Shown one piece after another: positions 1-8,514 of a DNA stretch of 64,000 nt. Source of the DNA: Bradyrhizobium sp. WSM3983 (lineage in GTDB: Bacteria; Pseudomonadota; Alphaproteobacteria; Rhizobiales; Xanthobacteraceae); NCBI RefSeq assembly GCF_000473045.1, contig NZ_AXAY01000009.1, forward strand, positions 248,001 through 312,000, written 5' to 3'. A program made the position numbers and the translations under genes. Numbering within the stretch: position 1 is the first letter of the stretch; every line of letters begins with the position of its first letter. The notes beneath the pieces were generated by a model. The model saw only the letters and a list, made by a program, of their open reading frames with translations. It was not told where the DNA came from and searched no databases.

Positions 1-1801
1 GTTGGATCGCGGCCTCGACGCGGACGAGATCGTCCGGATGTACGCCGGCCCGCCACACCTCGTAGTCGATCGGCGCGCCAGCAGGCAGCCCCCACATTGC
101 TCTGAGCCTGCCGTCCCATTGCAATTCGTTGGTTTGTGGGTTCCACGCATAACGGCCGAGCTTCACAAGATCGACGGCGGCCTGCAGCCGCGCTTCGCTT
201 TCGTGCAGCTGCTGCTGCGCCCGCTTCTCCTGATCGACGTCTTGCAGGATTGAAACGCCACCGACGATCTCGCCGGTCTCGTCGCGAAACGGCGCGGCGC
301 TGCAGCGAATCCAAATCTCGCGTCCGTCCTCTGCCGTGTGAATGAAGTCGAGGCTCGGGGCAAGGGTTTCTCCGCGCAGCGCCCGCGCGCCCGGATATTG
401 CGAGGGCGGAAGCAGTCCGCCCTTGGCGTCGAAGCTTCGCCAGCGACGAAGCGCTCCAGCATCGCGCGACGGGATGATGTCGTCCCAGAGGGCGCCGAGC
501 GGTCCGCCGCGCAGGACGAACTTTCCGTCGCGATCAAACATCCCAACGGCTCCCGGGACCTGGTTCAGGATTGCGGATAGCCTTGCCTCGCTTTCGCGCA
601 AGGCACGCTCAGCCAACCGGGAGGCGAGCACGTCCGTGGCCTGGCGGGCGTAGACGTCGCTGAACCGCAGCTCGTCCTCGGATGGACGGTGCGGTTCGCG
701 AAAGTGCGTCGACAGCATGCCCAAGGGTTTGCCCGAGCTCCGGTCGAGCAACGGCGTCGATTGCACGGCGCGAAATCCCATCGAGGCGGCGATGCCCCGG
801 TGAGGTGCGAAATCCGGATCGGCATTCACGTCTTCGATAATGAAGCGCGCCCCGGAGCGCAAAGCGAGCCCGCAGGCCGACGAATCGCCGGCATCCACAT
901 TCGCGAAATAGTCCAGAAATCTCTGATCCAGGCCGCGATGGGCAACGATTTTCAGAGTTCCGGTCGCCTCGTCATATAGCTGAACGTCGCCGAAATCCGC
1001 TTTCTGCAGTTCGATGATGCCGTCGAGTATCTCGTACAGAATCGACGGCAGGTCAGATGTCTCCGTCAGTCGCCCACCCAGTTCATTCAGCCGGGTCGTG
1101 TCCCGGTGCGCCTTGATCGTTGCATCGAGAGATAGCAGCGTCTTGTACGCAGGCCCAGCGAAAGTGCCGAGGTTGGTCATCACGCGAAGGTCTTCCGCAT
1201 CAAAGCGGCAAGTTTCGTCGTGGGAGATGACCCAGATCGTGCCGACCGCTTCTCCGTCGACGTAGAGCGGGATCAACAGCCCCTCGTCAAGCAAGGGCGA
1301 GACCTTGCTAAGATAAGGGAAATCGCGTTCGGGATGTGAACACAGCATCGCTGCGTTGCGATCGAGAACCATGCCGCACGGGCCAAAGTCGCGCGGCATC
1401 TCCCCGCCCACGTGAGAGGCCCATTGGCCTACGAGGGCACGCCAGTGAAAACTTTTCCTTTGGTCTCCATCCTCCAAGAGGCTGAACCCCGCGGAGTGCG
1501 CGCGGCACAATGTCAGGCCGGTCTCGGTGAGTTTCTGGAGAATATTGTGAGGTGCGCTTGCCATCTCTTGCGCCAGGGCGACCAGTGCGCGGTTCTCGGC
1601 CGCATAGTCGGGAGGGCGCGACGGTCGCCGGGTGAGCTCAGCCGTCGAGATCATCGACACGGGACCAGGTGCGGCTTCGGGAGCACCAGCAATGGAAGGG
1701 TTATCTTCTGCGTGATGAGCCTTCGCGTGATCCGCCTGTCCCCCAGAGCCGCCCGGGATCAGTTGCCCGCGGGCCAAAATCGGCTGTGATTTCTCGGCCA
1801 C
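1..1801 (-). CDS. Multi-sensor histidine kinase, N-terminal part (runs off left edge)
   Basis: The reverse strand is open without a stop from a GTG at 1801 to the window edge, giving about 600 residues. The GTG is preceded by AGGAGT at a good spacing. In order I see a variable leader (about 1-70), a GAF domain (about 80-220), a second GAF domain (about 245-390, ending RPSEDELRFSDVYARQ), a PAS/PAC unit (about 400-515, with DETGEIVGGVSILQD) and the start of a second PAS (LGRYAWNPQTNELQWDG). The linker ESEARL recurs before each PAS. This is the sensory half of a soluble kinase. The phosphotransfer and ATPase domains must lie left of position 1, so the kinase subfamily (HWE or HisKA) cannot be seen. 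No transmembrane segment is visible. No TTGAC-N4-GTCAA site is obvious close upstream. Confidence 0.85.
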   Translation of the reverse strand, partial: MAEKSQPILARGQLIPGGSGGQADHAKAHHAEDNPSIAGAPEAAPGPVSMISTAELTRRPSRPPDYAAENRALVALAQEMASAPHNILQKLTETGLTLCRAHSAGFSLLEDGDQRKSFHWRALVGQWASHVGGEMPRDFGPCGMVLDRNAAMLCSHPERDFPYLSKVSPLLDEGLLIPLYVDGEAVGTIWVISHDETCRFDAEDLRVMTNLGTFAGPAYKTLLSLDATIKAHRDTTRLNELGGRLTETSDLPSILYEILDGIIELQKADFGDVQLYDEATGTLKIVAHRGLDQRFLDYFANVDAGDSSACGLALRSGARFIIEDVNADPDFAPHRGIAASMGFRAVQSTPLLDRSSGKPLGMLSTHFREPHRPSEDELRFSDVYARQATDVLASRLAERALRESEARLSAILNQVPGAVGMFDRDGKFVLRGGPLGALWDDIIPSRDAGALRRWRSFDAKGGLLPPSQYPGARALRGETLAPSLDFIHTAEDGREIWIRCSAAPFRDETGEIVGGVSILQDVDQEKRAQQQLHESEARLQAAVDLVKLGRYAWNPQTNELQWDGRLRAMWGLPAGAPIDYEVWRAGVHPDDLVRVEAAIQ

Positions 1802-2003
1802 GGAACCGACTCCTGCTAATACTCTTACCAACGAGGAAGCAGCCCAGCGAGCATACATCATCCGCGGCGCAGGGACACCGGTCCGGTACCAATAAATAGC
1901 TGTTGCTTCAGCCTTGAGGCGCTTGGAGCAGCGCAGTCACGGATGCCAAGCGCCGCGTCGTGTTCTGCCGCGGCTCGGTCTCTCACGAACAAGTTGCCCG
2001 AAG

Positions 2004-2017
2004 TTGACGACCATCAA
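2004..2017. promoter_or_regulatory. FNR/FixK-type box TTGACGACCATCAA
   Basis: Palindromic TTGAC-N4-ATCAA, centred about 110 bp before the chosen start of the PRPP-synthetase-like gene. Part of a window-wide family of such sites. Confidence 0.6.
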
Positions 2018-2120
2018 GGCGGCCGGGATCGGTTCGACGTTACCCACGTCCCAGTTCACATAGCTCACTTGCGGAGTTGGCTTGTGAGCGTGGTTCGCAT
2101 GCGAATTGATCGAGGCTGCT

Positions 2121-3074
2121 GTGATCAACCGCTTCAAGGTACTTAGCGGGACAGCCAATCCGGTGTTGGCTCATTTGGTTGCGCGCGAGCTCGGTAGTCA
2201 GCTCGGCAAATGCGTCATCGAACGATATACGGATGGAGAAGTTTCCGTGCAGATACGTGAGTCTGTGCGGAGCAAAGAGGTCTTCCTGGTGCAACCGCCG
2301 TCGCCCCCGGCCGACGATCACCTGAACGAACTGCTCGCCCTTGCTGATGCCTGCCGTCGCGCCGGAGCCGCACGCATTGCGGCGGTCGTGCCATTTTTCG
2401 GCTACGGCCGCTCAGACAAACGACATGGCCGGCGGGAGCCGATCATGGCGCGGATGGTCGCCGATCTCCTGGAAGCCGTTGGCGTCGACCATGTCGTCAC
2501 CGTCGATCCGCACACCGCGCAGATCGAGGGCTTTTTTCATGTGCCAGTGGATAGTCTGACGGCTGTGCCGACGCTTTGCGGTGCACGGCGAGGCCGTCTG
2601 CCTGCAAGGATAGTTATCGTCGCGCCAGACGCGGGCCGTGTCGCGATGGCGAACCACTATGCGCAGTGCCTCGACGCGCCAGTTGTCGTGTTGCACAAGC
2701 GTCGGATAGACGGCACGCAGACCGAAGTGACCCACATGGCCGGAGAGGTGTCCGGCAGGCCGTGCCTGATCGTTGACGATATGATTTCGACGGGAGGTAC
2801 CGTCACCGAGAGCATCCGGGCTCTTCTAGAGGCTGGCGTACAACCCGAACTCATCCTGGCGGCCACGCATGGACAGCTGGTTGCGAATGCACGTGAGAAA
2901 CTGAGCACGGATTCGGTGGACGTGCACGAGGAGAAATGGCCTGAACTGCGAACGGTCTCCATTGCGCCGCTGCTGGCCTCCGCCTTGGAGCGACTGGCGG
3001 CCGACGGCCCGCGCGGCGAGCTTCATTCGAAAAGCCTGCGCCAAACGGCTGCGCACGCAAAGGAGAAGATATGA
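2121..3074 (+). CDS. Ribose-phosphate pyrophosphokinase-like protein
   Basis: Protein of 317 residues, the usual length for PRPP synthetase, which makes PRPP from ribose 5-phosphate and ATP. Visible signatures are the flexible catalytic-loop region YGRSDKRHGRREPI (95-108), the PHTAQIEGFF segment (130-139) and the PRPP-binding loop VDDMISTGGT (218-227). I chose GTG at 2121 because GAGG sits five bases upstream; an in-frame TTG at 2106 is the alternative. Its stop overlaps the ATG of the next gene in an ATGA, so the two are translationally coupled. The next gene starts with a phosphoribosyltransferase domain, so PRPP may be made and used by neighbours. This is probably an accessory copy rather than the housekeeping Prs, inferred from its setting among stress genes and the FNR-type box upstream. 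Confidence 0.85.
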   Translation: MINRFKVLSGTANPVLAHLVARELGSQLGKCVIERYTDGEVSVQIRESVRSKEVFLVQPPSPPADDHLNELLALADACRRAGAARIAAVVPFFGYGRSDKRHGRREPIMARMVADLLEAVGVDHVVTVDPHTAQIEGFFHVPVDSLTAVPTLCGARRGRLPARIVIVAPDAGRVAMANHYAQCLDAPVVVLHKRRIDGTQTEVTHMAGEVSGRPCLIVDDMISTGGTVTESIRALLEAGVQPELILAATHGQLVANAREKLSTDSVDVHEEKWPELRTVSIAPLLASALERLAADGPRGELHSKSLRQTAAHAKEKI

Positions 3075-5077
3075 TGCCAGGACTGTTTCTCGATCGTCGA
3101 GACGCGGGCAGACGACTCGCCGAAAAAATTGCAGGCTACTCCAATCGCCCGGACGTGCTCGTGCTGGCGCTGCCGCGCGGCGGCGTGCCCGTTGCCTTCG
3201 AGGTAGCCCGCGCGCTCAACGCACCTCTGGACGTCTTTGTGGTCCGCAAGCTCGGCGTCCCCGGCTATGAGGAGCTGGCGATGGGTGCGGTCGCGACAGG
3301 TGGCGTGCGCGTGCTCAACAACGAGGTCGTCGAAGGCCTCGGCATTCCTGCGCCTATGATCGATGCGGTTGCGGCACGCGAACGGCAGGAGCTGGCGCGG
3401 CGCGAGCGCCTTTACCGTGACGGCCGCCCGCAGCCGGAGGTGCGGGGCCGCACTGTGATCCTGGTTGACGATGGGTTGGCGACGGGTGCCACTATGTACG
3501 CCGCGATCGAAGCGTTACGGCAGCAGGGTCCTGCGCGCGTTGTCGTTGCGGTTCCGACGGCATCGCCCGACACCTGTGAGGAAATCAAGAGTAAGGCCGA
3601 CGAGGTCATTTGCGCGATCACGCCGGAGCCATTCCATGCGGTCGGTCGTTGGTATCAGGAGTTCTCGCAGACGACGGATGAAGAGGTGCGCGAGCTGTTG
3701 GCGCGCCAAAACAAGTCCGATAGTGAAGCCGCGCAATCTCCGGCAGCGGATGATGTGTTGGTCAATGCCTTGCGCGAGACTGCGTATCCGTTGGTCGAAT
3801 CCGTGCGTGGCTATGATCCGCTGATCGGGCGGATCGGTGAGGCGCGCTTTGCTCTGCTCGGTGAAGCGTCCCACGGTACCCACGAATTCTATCGCGAGCG
3901 GGCCGAAATCACGAAGCGGCTCATCACCGAAAGGAAATTCACGGCGGTCGCGGTGGAGGCAGATTGGCCCGACGCTTATCGTCTCAATCGCTATGTGCGT
4001 GGCGCCGGCGACGACGTCGATGCGGTAGACGCGCTTGCCGATTTTCGTCGTTTTCCGACCTGGATGTGGCGTAACGCGGTGGTGGTTGAGTTCATTGAGT
4101 GGCTTCGGGCCCACAATGATGGGCTTCCACCGGGTGTCGAAAAGGTCGGTTTCTACGGGCTCGATCTCTACAGCCTGCACGCATCGATGAAAGCCGTGCT
4201 CCGCTACCTCGAGAAGGTCGATCCCGAGGCGGCGATCCAGGCGCGCGAACGTTACGCCTGCTTCGATCATGTTGGCGAGGATACCCAGGCCTACGGCCTG
4301 ATGACGCGCCTGAACCTTTCCAAATCGTGTGAGGAGGAGGTTGTCAACCAGTTGCTCGAGTTGCAGCGCCGGGCGACCGACCGTATGCGCCGTGGCGGCG
4401 CCTTGGATGATCATCTCTTCTATGCCGAACAGAATGCCCGCCTGGTGAAGAACGCCGAGGCGTATTACCGCTCGGTGTTCCTTGAGGCAGTGTCATCATG
4501 GAATTTGCGCGACCGACATATGGCCGAAACGCTCGACGCGCTGGTCAGCTACCTTGATCGAAAAGCCGGTCGCGCCAAAATTGCCGTCTGGGAGCACAAT
4601 TCGCATCTCGGCGATGCTCGCGCGACAGAAATGGGGCGGCGCGGCGAACTGAATGTCGGCCAGCTCACACGCGAGAAATATCCCGACGACGCGGTTCTGA
4701 TCGGCTTTACCACGCATCGTGGCACGGTAACTGCCGCTTCCGACTGGGGCGGTTCGGCCGAACGCAAGCGCGTCCGGCCAGCGCTGGCCGGCAGCTACGA
4801 GGCGCTGTTCCATGCTTCAGGACGCGATCGATTCCTGCTGATCATGGCCGACAGCGATGTGGTGGTGCGGCAATTGGGCGTGCCTCGTCTCGAGCGCGCG
4901 ATCGGTGTGATCTACCGTCCCGAAACCGAGCGGCAGAGCCACTATTTCCAGGCGCGGCTACCGGACCAATTTGATGCAGTGGTTCATTTCGATGAGACAC
5001 GTGCGGTCAAGCCGCTCGAAACCACCGAGGTGTGGGAAGCCGGCGAACTTCCGGAAACATTCCCATTCGCGGTATGA
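3071..5077 (+). CDS. Phosphoribosyltransferase / erythromycin-esterase-like fusion
   Basis: A 668-residue two-domain protein with ATG at 3071 preceded by AAGGAG. Residues about 1-215 are a type I phosphoribosyltransferase with the PRPP loop ILVDDGLATGAT (130-141) and the conserved ALPRGGVPVAFEVA start. Residues about 230-660 are an erythromycin esterase-like domain with GEASHGTHEFYRERAEI (about 262-278), the EHNSHLGD motif near 508-515 and GFTTHRGT. Members of that fold hydrolyse macrolide lactones, but many, including succinoglycan-linked ones, have no proven substrate, so macrolide resistance should not be assumed. The gene is coupled by ATGA overlap to the PRPP synthetase and followed 36 bp later by an alpha/beta hydrolase. 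I infer one operon in nucleotide or small-molecule salvage under stress. Confidence 0.88.
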   Translation: MMPGLFLDRRDAGRRLAEKIAGYSNRPDVLVLALPRGGVPVAFEVARALNAPLDVFVVRKLGVPGYEELAMGAVATGGVRVLNNEVVEGLGIPAPMIDAVAARERQELARRERLYRDGRPQPEVRGRTVILVDDGLATGATMYAAIEALRQQGPARVVVAVPTASPDTCEEIKSKADEVICAITPEPFHAVGRWYQEFSQTTDEEVRELLARQNKSDSEAAQSPAADDVLVNALRETAYPLVESVRGYDPLIGRIGEARFALLGEASHGTHEFYRERAEITKRLITERKFTAVAVEADWPDAYRLNRYVRGAGDDVDAVDALADFRRFPTWMWRNAVVVEFIEWLRAHNDGLPPGVEKVGFYGLDLYSLHASMKAVLRYLEKVDPEAAIQARERYACFDHVGEDTQAYGLMTRLNLSKSCEEEVVNQLLELQRRATDRMRRGGALDDHLFYAEQNARLVKNAEAYYRSVFLEAVSSWNLRDRHMAETLDALVSYLDRKAGRAKIAVWEHNSHLGDARATEMGRRGELNVGQLTREKYPDDAVLIGFTTHRGTVTAASDWGGSAERKRVRPALAGSYEALFHASGRDRFLLIMADSDVVVRQLGVPRLERAIGVIYRPETERQSHYFQARLPDQFDAVVHFDETRAVKPLETTEVWEAGELPETFPFAV

Positions 5078-5113
5078 GCGTCGTGCCATCGCAAGCGAGA
5101 AAGGAGGCATGCC

Positions 5114-5791
5114 ATGATCAGTCCCGCGGCTCAAATGATCGAAGGGCAATTGGTCAGCGTCCATGCAGGTTCCGTGACGCTCAACGGCAATCTGACGATC
5201 CCGGAGGACGCACGCGCGGTGGTGCTATTCGCCCACGGGAGTGGCAGCAGCCGCCACAGCCCCCGCAACCGGTATGTGGCCCATCTGCTCAACGAGGCGA
5301 AACTGGCAACCCTGCTAATCGACCTGTTAACGGTGCACGAGGAAGTCGTCGATGCGCGCACTGCGCACTTGCGCTTCGACATCGACCTGCTCGCCGAAAG
5401 GCTGGTCGATATAACCGACTGGCTCATTCAATTCCCCGATACCAAGAATTTTCCAATAAGCTATTTCGGCGCAAGCACCGGGGCCGCAGCCGCGTTGGCG
5501 GCCGCGGCGATCCGCCCCGATCCGGTAAGGGCCGTTGTTTCGCGCGGCGGCCGGCCGGACCTGGCCGGTGTGGCCTTGACGCGCGTTCGGGCTCCAACGC
5601 TATTGATCGTCGGAGAAAACGACAAGCAAGTGCTTGAGCTGAATCGGGCCGCTCTCGCGCAGCTGCGCTGCGAAAAACAATTGGCGATTGTAACGGCAGC
5701 AACGCATTTGTTCGAAGAACCCGGAGCGCTGGATGAAGTGGCGCGCTTGGCGCGCGATTGGTTCAAGCGCCATCTCGCTGTGGCGGTGTAA
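5114..5791 (+). CDS. Alpha/beta hydrolase of the dienelactone-hydrolase type
   Basis: 225 residues with an AGGAGG ribosome site just before ATG 5114. The triad can be read: nucleophile elbow GASTG with Ser121, acid Asp170 in VGEND, and His198 in ATHLFEEPG. The oxyanion strand is FAHGSGSS (His41). The family cleaves esters or lactones, but the substrate is unknown. It is the last gene of the unit starting at 2121 and probably shares the promoter carrying the 2004 box. A gap-free paralogue lies at 42900-43571 and has lost Ser121 and His198, so this copy is the active reference. Confidence 0.85.
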   Translation: MISPAAQMIEGQLVSVHAGSVTLNGNLTIPEDARAVVLFAHGSGSSRHSPRNRYVAHLLNEAKLATLLIDLLTVHEEVVDARTAHLRFDIDLLAERLVDITDWLIQFPDTKNFPISYFGASTGAAAALAAAAIRPDPVRAVVSRGGRPDLAGVALTRVRAPTLLIVGENDKQVLELNRAALAQLRCEKQLAIVTAATHLFEEPGALDEVARLARDWFKRHLAVAV

Positions 5792-5957
5792 GCCACTGCG
5801 ACCTGTTGGGCCGCCCTGATGTACTCCCTCGCAGGATTGTTGACTGTCCTCCCGCAGTAGTCCGCAAGGTGATTTGGGGTTTGATGGCGCTGACGCCCTC
5901 AAGCCGAAGCTCCGAGTAGGGACGACGAACGAAAACTGATCGCTTGGGAGCATGGAG

Positions 5958-5971
5958 TTGATGCCCGTCAT
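5958..5971. promoter_or_regulatory. FNR/FixK-type box TTGATGCCCGTCAT
   Basis: TTGAT-N4-GTCAT, centred about 107 bp before the RND exporter start at 6071. The last base deviates from perfect symmetry. Confidence 0.5.
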
Positions 5972-6070
5972 GGTCGCGGCGCGTGCGCCGTCATAACTTG
6001 AAAGCGTAACCGAAAGCTCGCGGCAAAGTCCGTCTGGCCGCGCGGATGCTCATCTTGCAGGCCACCGAAC

Positions 6071-8431
6071 ATGGATACGTCGCGACATACACGGCCTGAG
6101 CCAAACTCGCGTCCAACCAGCGCCTCCCCGAGCATCGCATACGGTCTCGAGCGCATCGGTCTGGTCTCGCTGCGTTTTCCATGCCTCGTTGGGTTCGTCA
6201 CCGTCGTGCTGTTGATAGTGGGAGCATTGGGGATAACGCGTATCAAGGTCGATGACTCCCTTAGCCAGCTGTTCCGGTCCGAGACACCCGAGTTCAGGAC
6301 GTTCGAAGAAGTGACGCGGCGCTTCCCGTCGAACGAATTCGATGTCCTTATCGTGATCGAGGGTAACAACCTGCTTGAGCGCGATTCGGTCGAAAAGCTG
6401 CGCGATCTGGTCACTGACCTTCAACTGAGCGAAGGCACGAGAGGAATTATCTCGTTGTTTTCGGCGCGCGAGCCGCCACATGGCACAGAATTGCCCGCGC
6501 CGCTGTTTCCGGATCAACTCCCTGCCGGCGCCGAATATGACCGGCTGGTCCAACGTGTCCTGAACAACGAGATCATTCGCGGTAAGTTGCTGTCCGAAGA
6601 TGGACAATTGACGCTCATTGTGCTCGCACTGGACCCGGATGTCGTTGCGAGTAGCCGTTTGCGCGACGTCATCGGCGAAATACAGAAAGCAATCGATAAT
6701 GACCTGGCGGGCAGCGGGCTTGCCGCTCGCCTGTCCGGGGTACCGGTCATGCAGCTCGAGATCCGCAATGCCGTGGAGCGCGACCGGCTGCTCTACAATG
6801 CATTCGGCTTCGCGGCCGGAGCTTTGATCGCCATCCTGTTCTTCCGCAGGCTGTCATTCATGGTCATCGCCGCTGGCCCACCGTTGATCGCCATCGTGCT
6901 GGCTCTCGGCGCTCTCGGTTGGCTTGAATTTCGTCTCAACATGTTTCTCAACGTCATGACGCCGCTGATCATGGTGATCAGTTTTTCGGACAGCATGCAA
7001 TTGACGTTCGCGGGCCGCGACCGGCTGCTACAGGGCGAGGCAAGATTCGAGGCATTTCGCAACGCCATGCTCGTGGTCGGGCCAGCATGCGTACTGACGC
7101 ATGCGACCGCTGCTCTTTCCTTTATCGCATTGCAATTCTCAGAATCCGATCTGATCCGGACGTTCGGCGAGGCCGGCCTGGTCGCTACTCTGACTGCCAT
7201 GTTTGCGGTTCTGATGTTGGTGCCGCTGCTCGGTGTTCTGCTCGTCCGGAACGAAGCGATGTTTGTTGTGGACGTCAGAGGCGCGGACTCCGCTTTAGAC
7301 GTGTTGCGGCGTTTCTGTTTCTGGATTGCTGCCCGGATGGTGAGCCGGCCGGGGCTGTACAGCCTGCTGGGCGTCCTGGTTGTCGGCGGCCTTGGGCTGG
7401 TCTATGCCAATCTTCAACCTCGGTATCGATTGGCCGATCAGGTGCCCGACAGAGAGCAGGCCGTTGCTGCGAGCCATCGCCTCGATGCCAAGCTCAATGG
7501 TGCCAATCCAATCGACGTCCTGGTCGAGGTTCCGAACAGCAAGTCACTTTATGATCCGGAAACGCTTGCTGTCATAGCGGAGGTGCATGCGACGGCCGAG
7601 AAGCAGCCTGGCATCGCCAATGTATGGTCGCTGGAGACGTTGCGGCGCTGGCTTGCGGACAAGATGGGCAAGTCAGACGTGGCGACACTGAGGCAATATG
7701 TCGATATCCTGCCCGAATACCTGACGCGTCGATTCATTTCTGCGGAACAGGACGCCGTTCTGGTTTCCGGCCGCGTTCCGGACGTCGATGCCAGTCAGCT
7801 TCTGCCCGTCATCGAAGGCCTTGACGGAGCGTTGGATGCCGTCCGCGCAAAGCATCCGAGCTACAAAATAGCCGTGACCGGCCTATCGGCTATTGCTGCC
7901 CGTAACAGCGCCCTCATGATCAACAAGTTGAACAGAGGCCTGACGCTTGAGTTCCTGTTTGTTGCCGCCTTCATCGGTCTCGCGTTCCGCTCGTTCGTCG
8001 TCATGCTGGCGAGCATCCTACCCGGAATATTCCCGATCGTGCTCTCTGGATTGGTGTTGCGGATTCTGGGAGAAGGTCTGCAGTTTGCGAGCGTCGTGGC
8101 GCTGACGGTATCTTTCGGATTGGGCCTCAGCGCTACGATTCACTTCTTGAACCGGTTACGGCACGAGGAGCGACCGTATGAGGACCCGGCCGTCGCAGTT
8201 GAGCGGGCAACCGTCCTGGTTGGTCCGCCTTTAATTCTGACCGCCATCGTGCTTGCGTGTGGTCTATTGGTAACCGTGTTCTCGGATCTACCGTCGCTTC
8301 GCCTGTTCGGCTGGTTGAGCGCGTTCGCCATGCTCGCGGCGTTGGCCGCAGACCTCCTGATCCTGCGTCCGACGGTTACGTTTTTGAGCAGGCTCGCGCA
8401 GGGTGTAGGCGGCAAACCGTTTCACCGATAA
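6071..8431 (+). CDS. RND/MMPL-family exporter
   Basis: 786 residues with the duplicated six-helix layout of the MMPL/RND superfamily. There is a first membrane helix near 33-58, a periplasmic loop to about 225, a sterol-sensing-like helix bundle (about 230-385), another helix near 425-445, a second loop, and a final bundle (about 615-770). Such proteins move lipids or hydrophobic molecules across the inner membrane by proton motive force. No periplasmic adaptor or outer-membrane channel lies next to it, as is normal for this branch. It faces a second RND exporter at 8515-11139, with 83 bp between the stops. An FNR-type box lies about 100 bp upstream. The substrate is unknown; the paired RND gene suggests a lipid role. 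Confidence 0.8.
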   Translation: MDTSRHTRPEPNSRPTSASPSIAYGLERIGLVSLRFPCLVGFVTVVLLIVGALGITRIKVDDSLSQLFRSETPEFRTFEEVTRRFPSNEFDVLIVIEGNNLLERDSVEKLRDLVTDLQLSEGTRGIISLFSAREPPHGTELPAPLFPDQLPAGAEYDRLVQRVLNNEIIRGKLLSEDGQLTLIVLALDPDVVASSRLRDVIGEIQKAIDNDLAGSGLAARLSGVPVMQLEIRNAVERDRLLYNAFGFAAGALIAILFFRRLSFMVIAAGPPLIAIVLALGALGWLEFRLNMFLNVMTPLIMVISFSDSMQLTFAGRDRLLQGEARFEAFRNAMLVVGPACVLTHATAALSFIALQFSESDLIRTFGEAGLVATLTAMFAVLMLVPLLGVLLVRNEAMFVVDVRGADSALDVLRRFCFWIAARMVSRPGLYSLLGVLVVGGLGLVYANLQPRYRLADQVPDREQAVAASHRLDAKLNGANPIDVLVEVPNSKSLYDPETLAVIAEVHATAEKQPGIANVWSLETLRRWLADKMGKSDVATLRQYVDILPEYLTRRFISAEQDAVLVSGRVPDVDASQLLPVIEGLDGALDAVRAKHPSYKIAVTGLSAIAARNSALMINKLNRGLTLEFLFVAAFIGLAFRSFVVMLASILPGIFPIVLSGLVLRILGEGLQFASVVALTVSFGLGLSATIHFLNRLRHEERPYEDPAVAVERATVLVGPPLILTAIVLACGLLVTVFSDLPSLRLFGWLSAFAMLAALAADLLILRPTVTFLSRLAQGVGGKPFHR

Positions 8432-8514
8432 TGGCGGAGAACGCGAACTCTGTTCACCTTTTTTCACCTTTTTCTGGCGATTCTGCGTCGGAAGTCTTGT
8501 GGCGGAATTGACGC

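Noticed and set aside
3071..5077. Macrolide resistance gene
   Set aside because: The domain is erythromycin-esterase-like, but the fusion and context do not support an antibiotic role.
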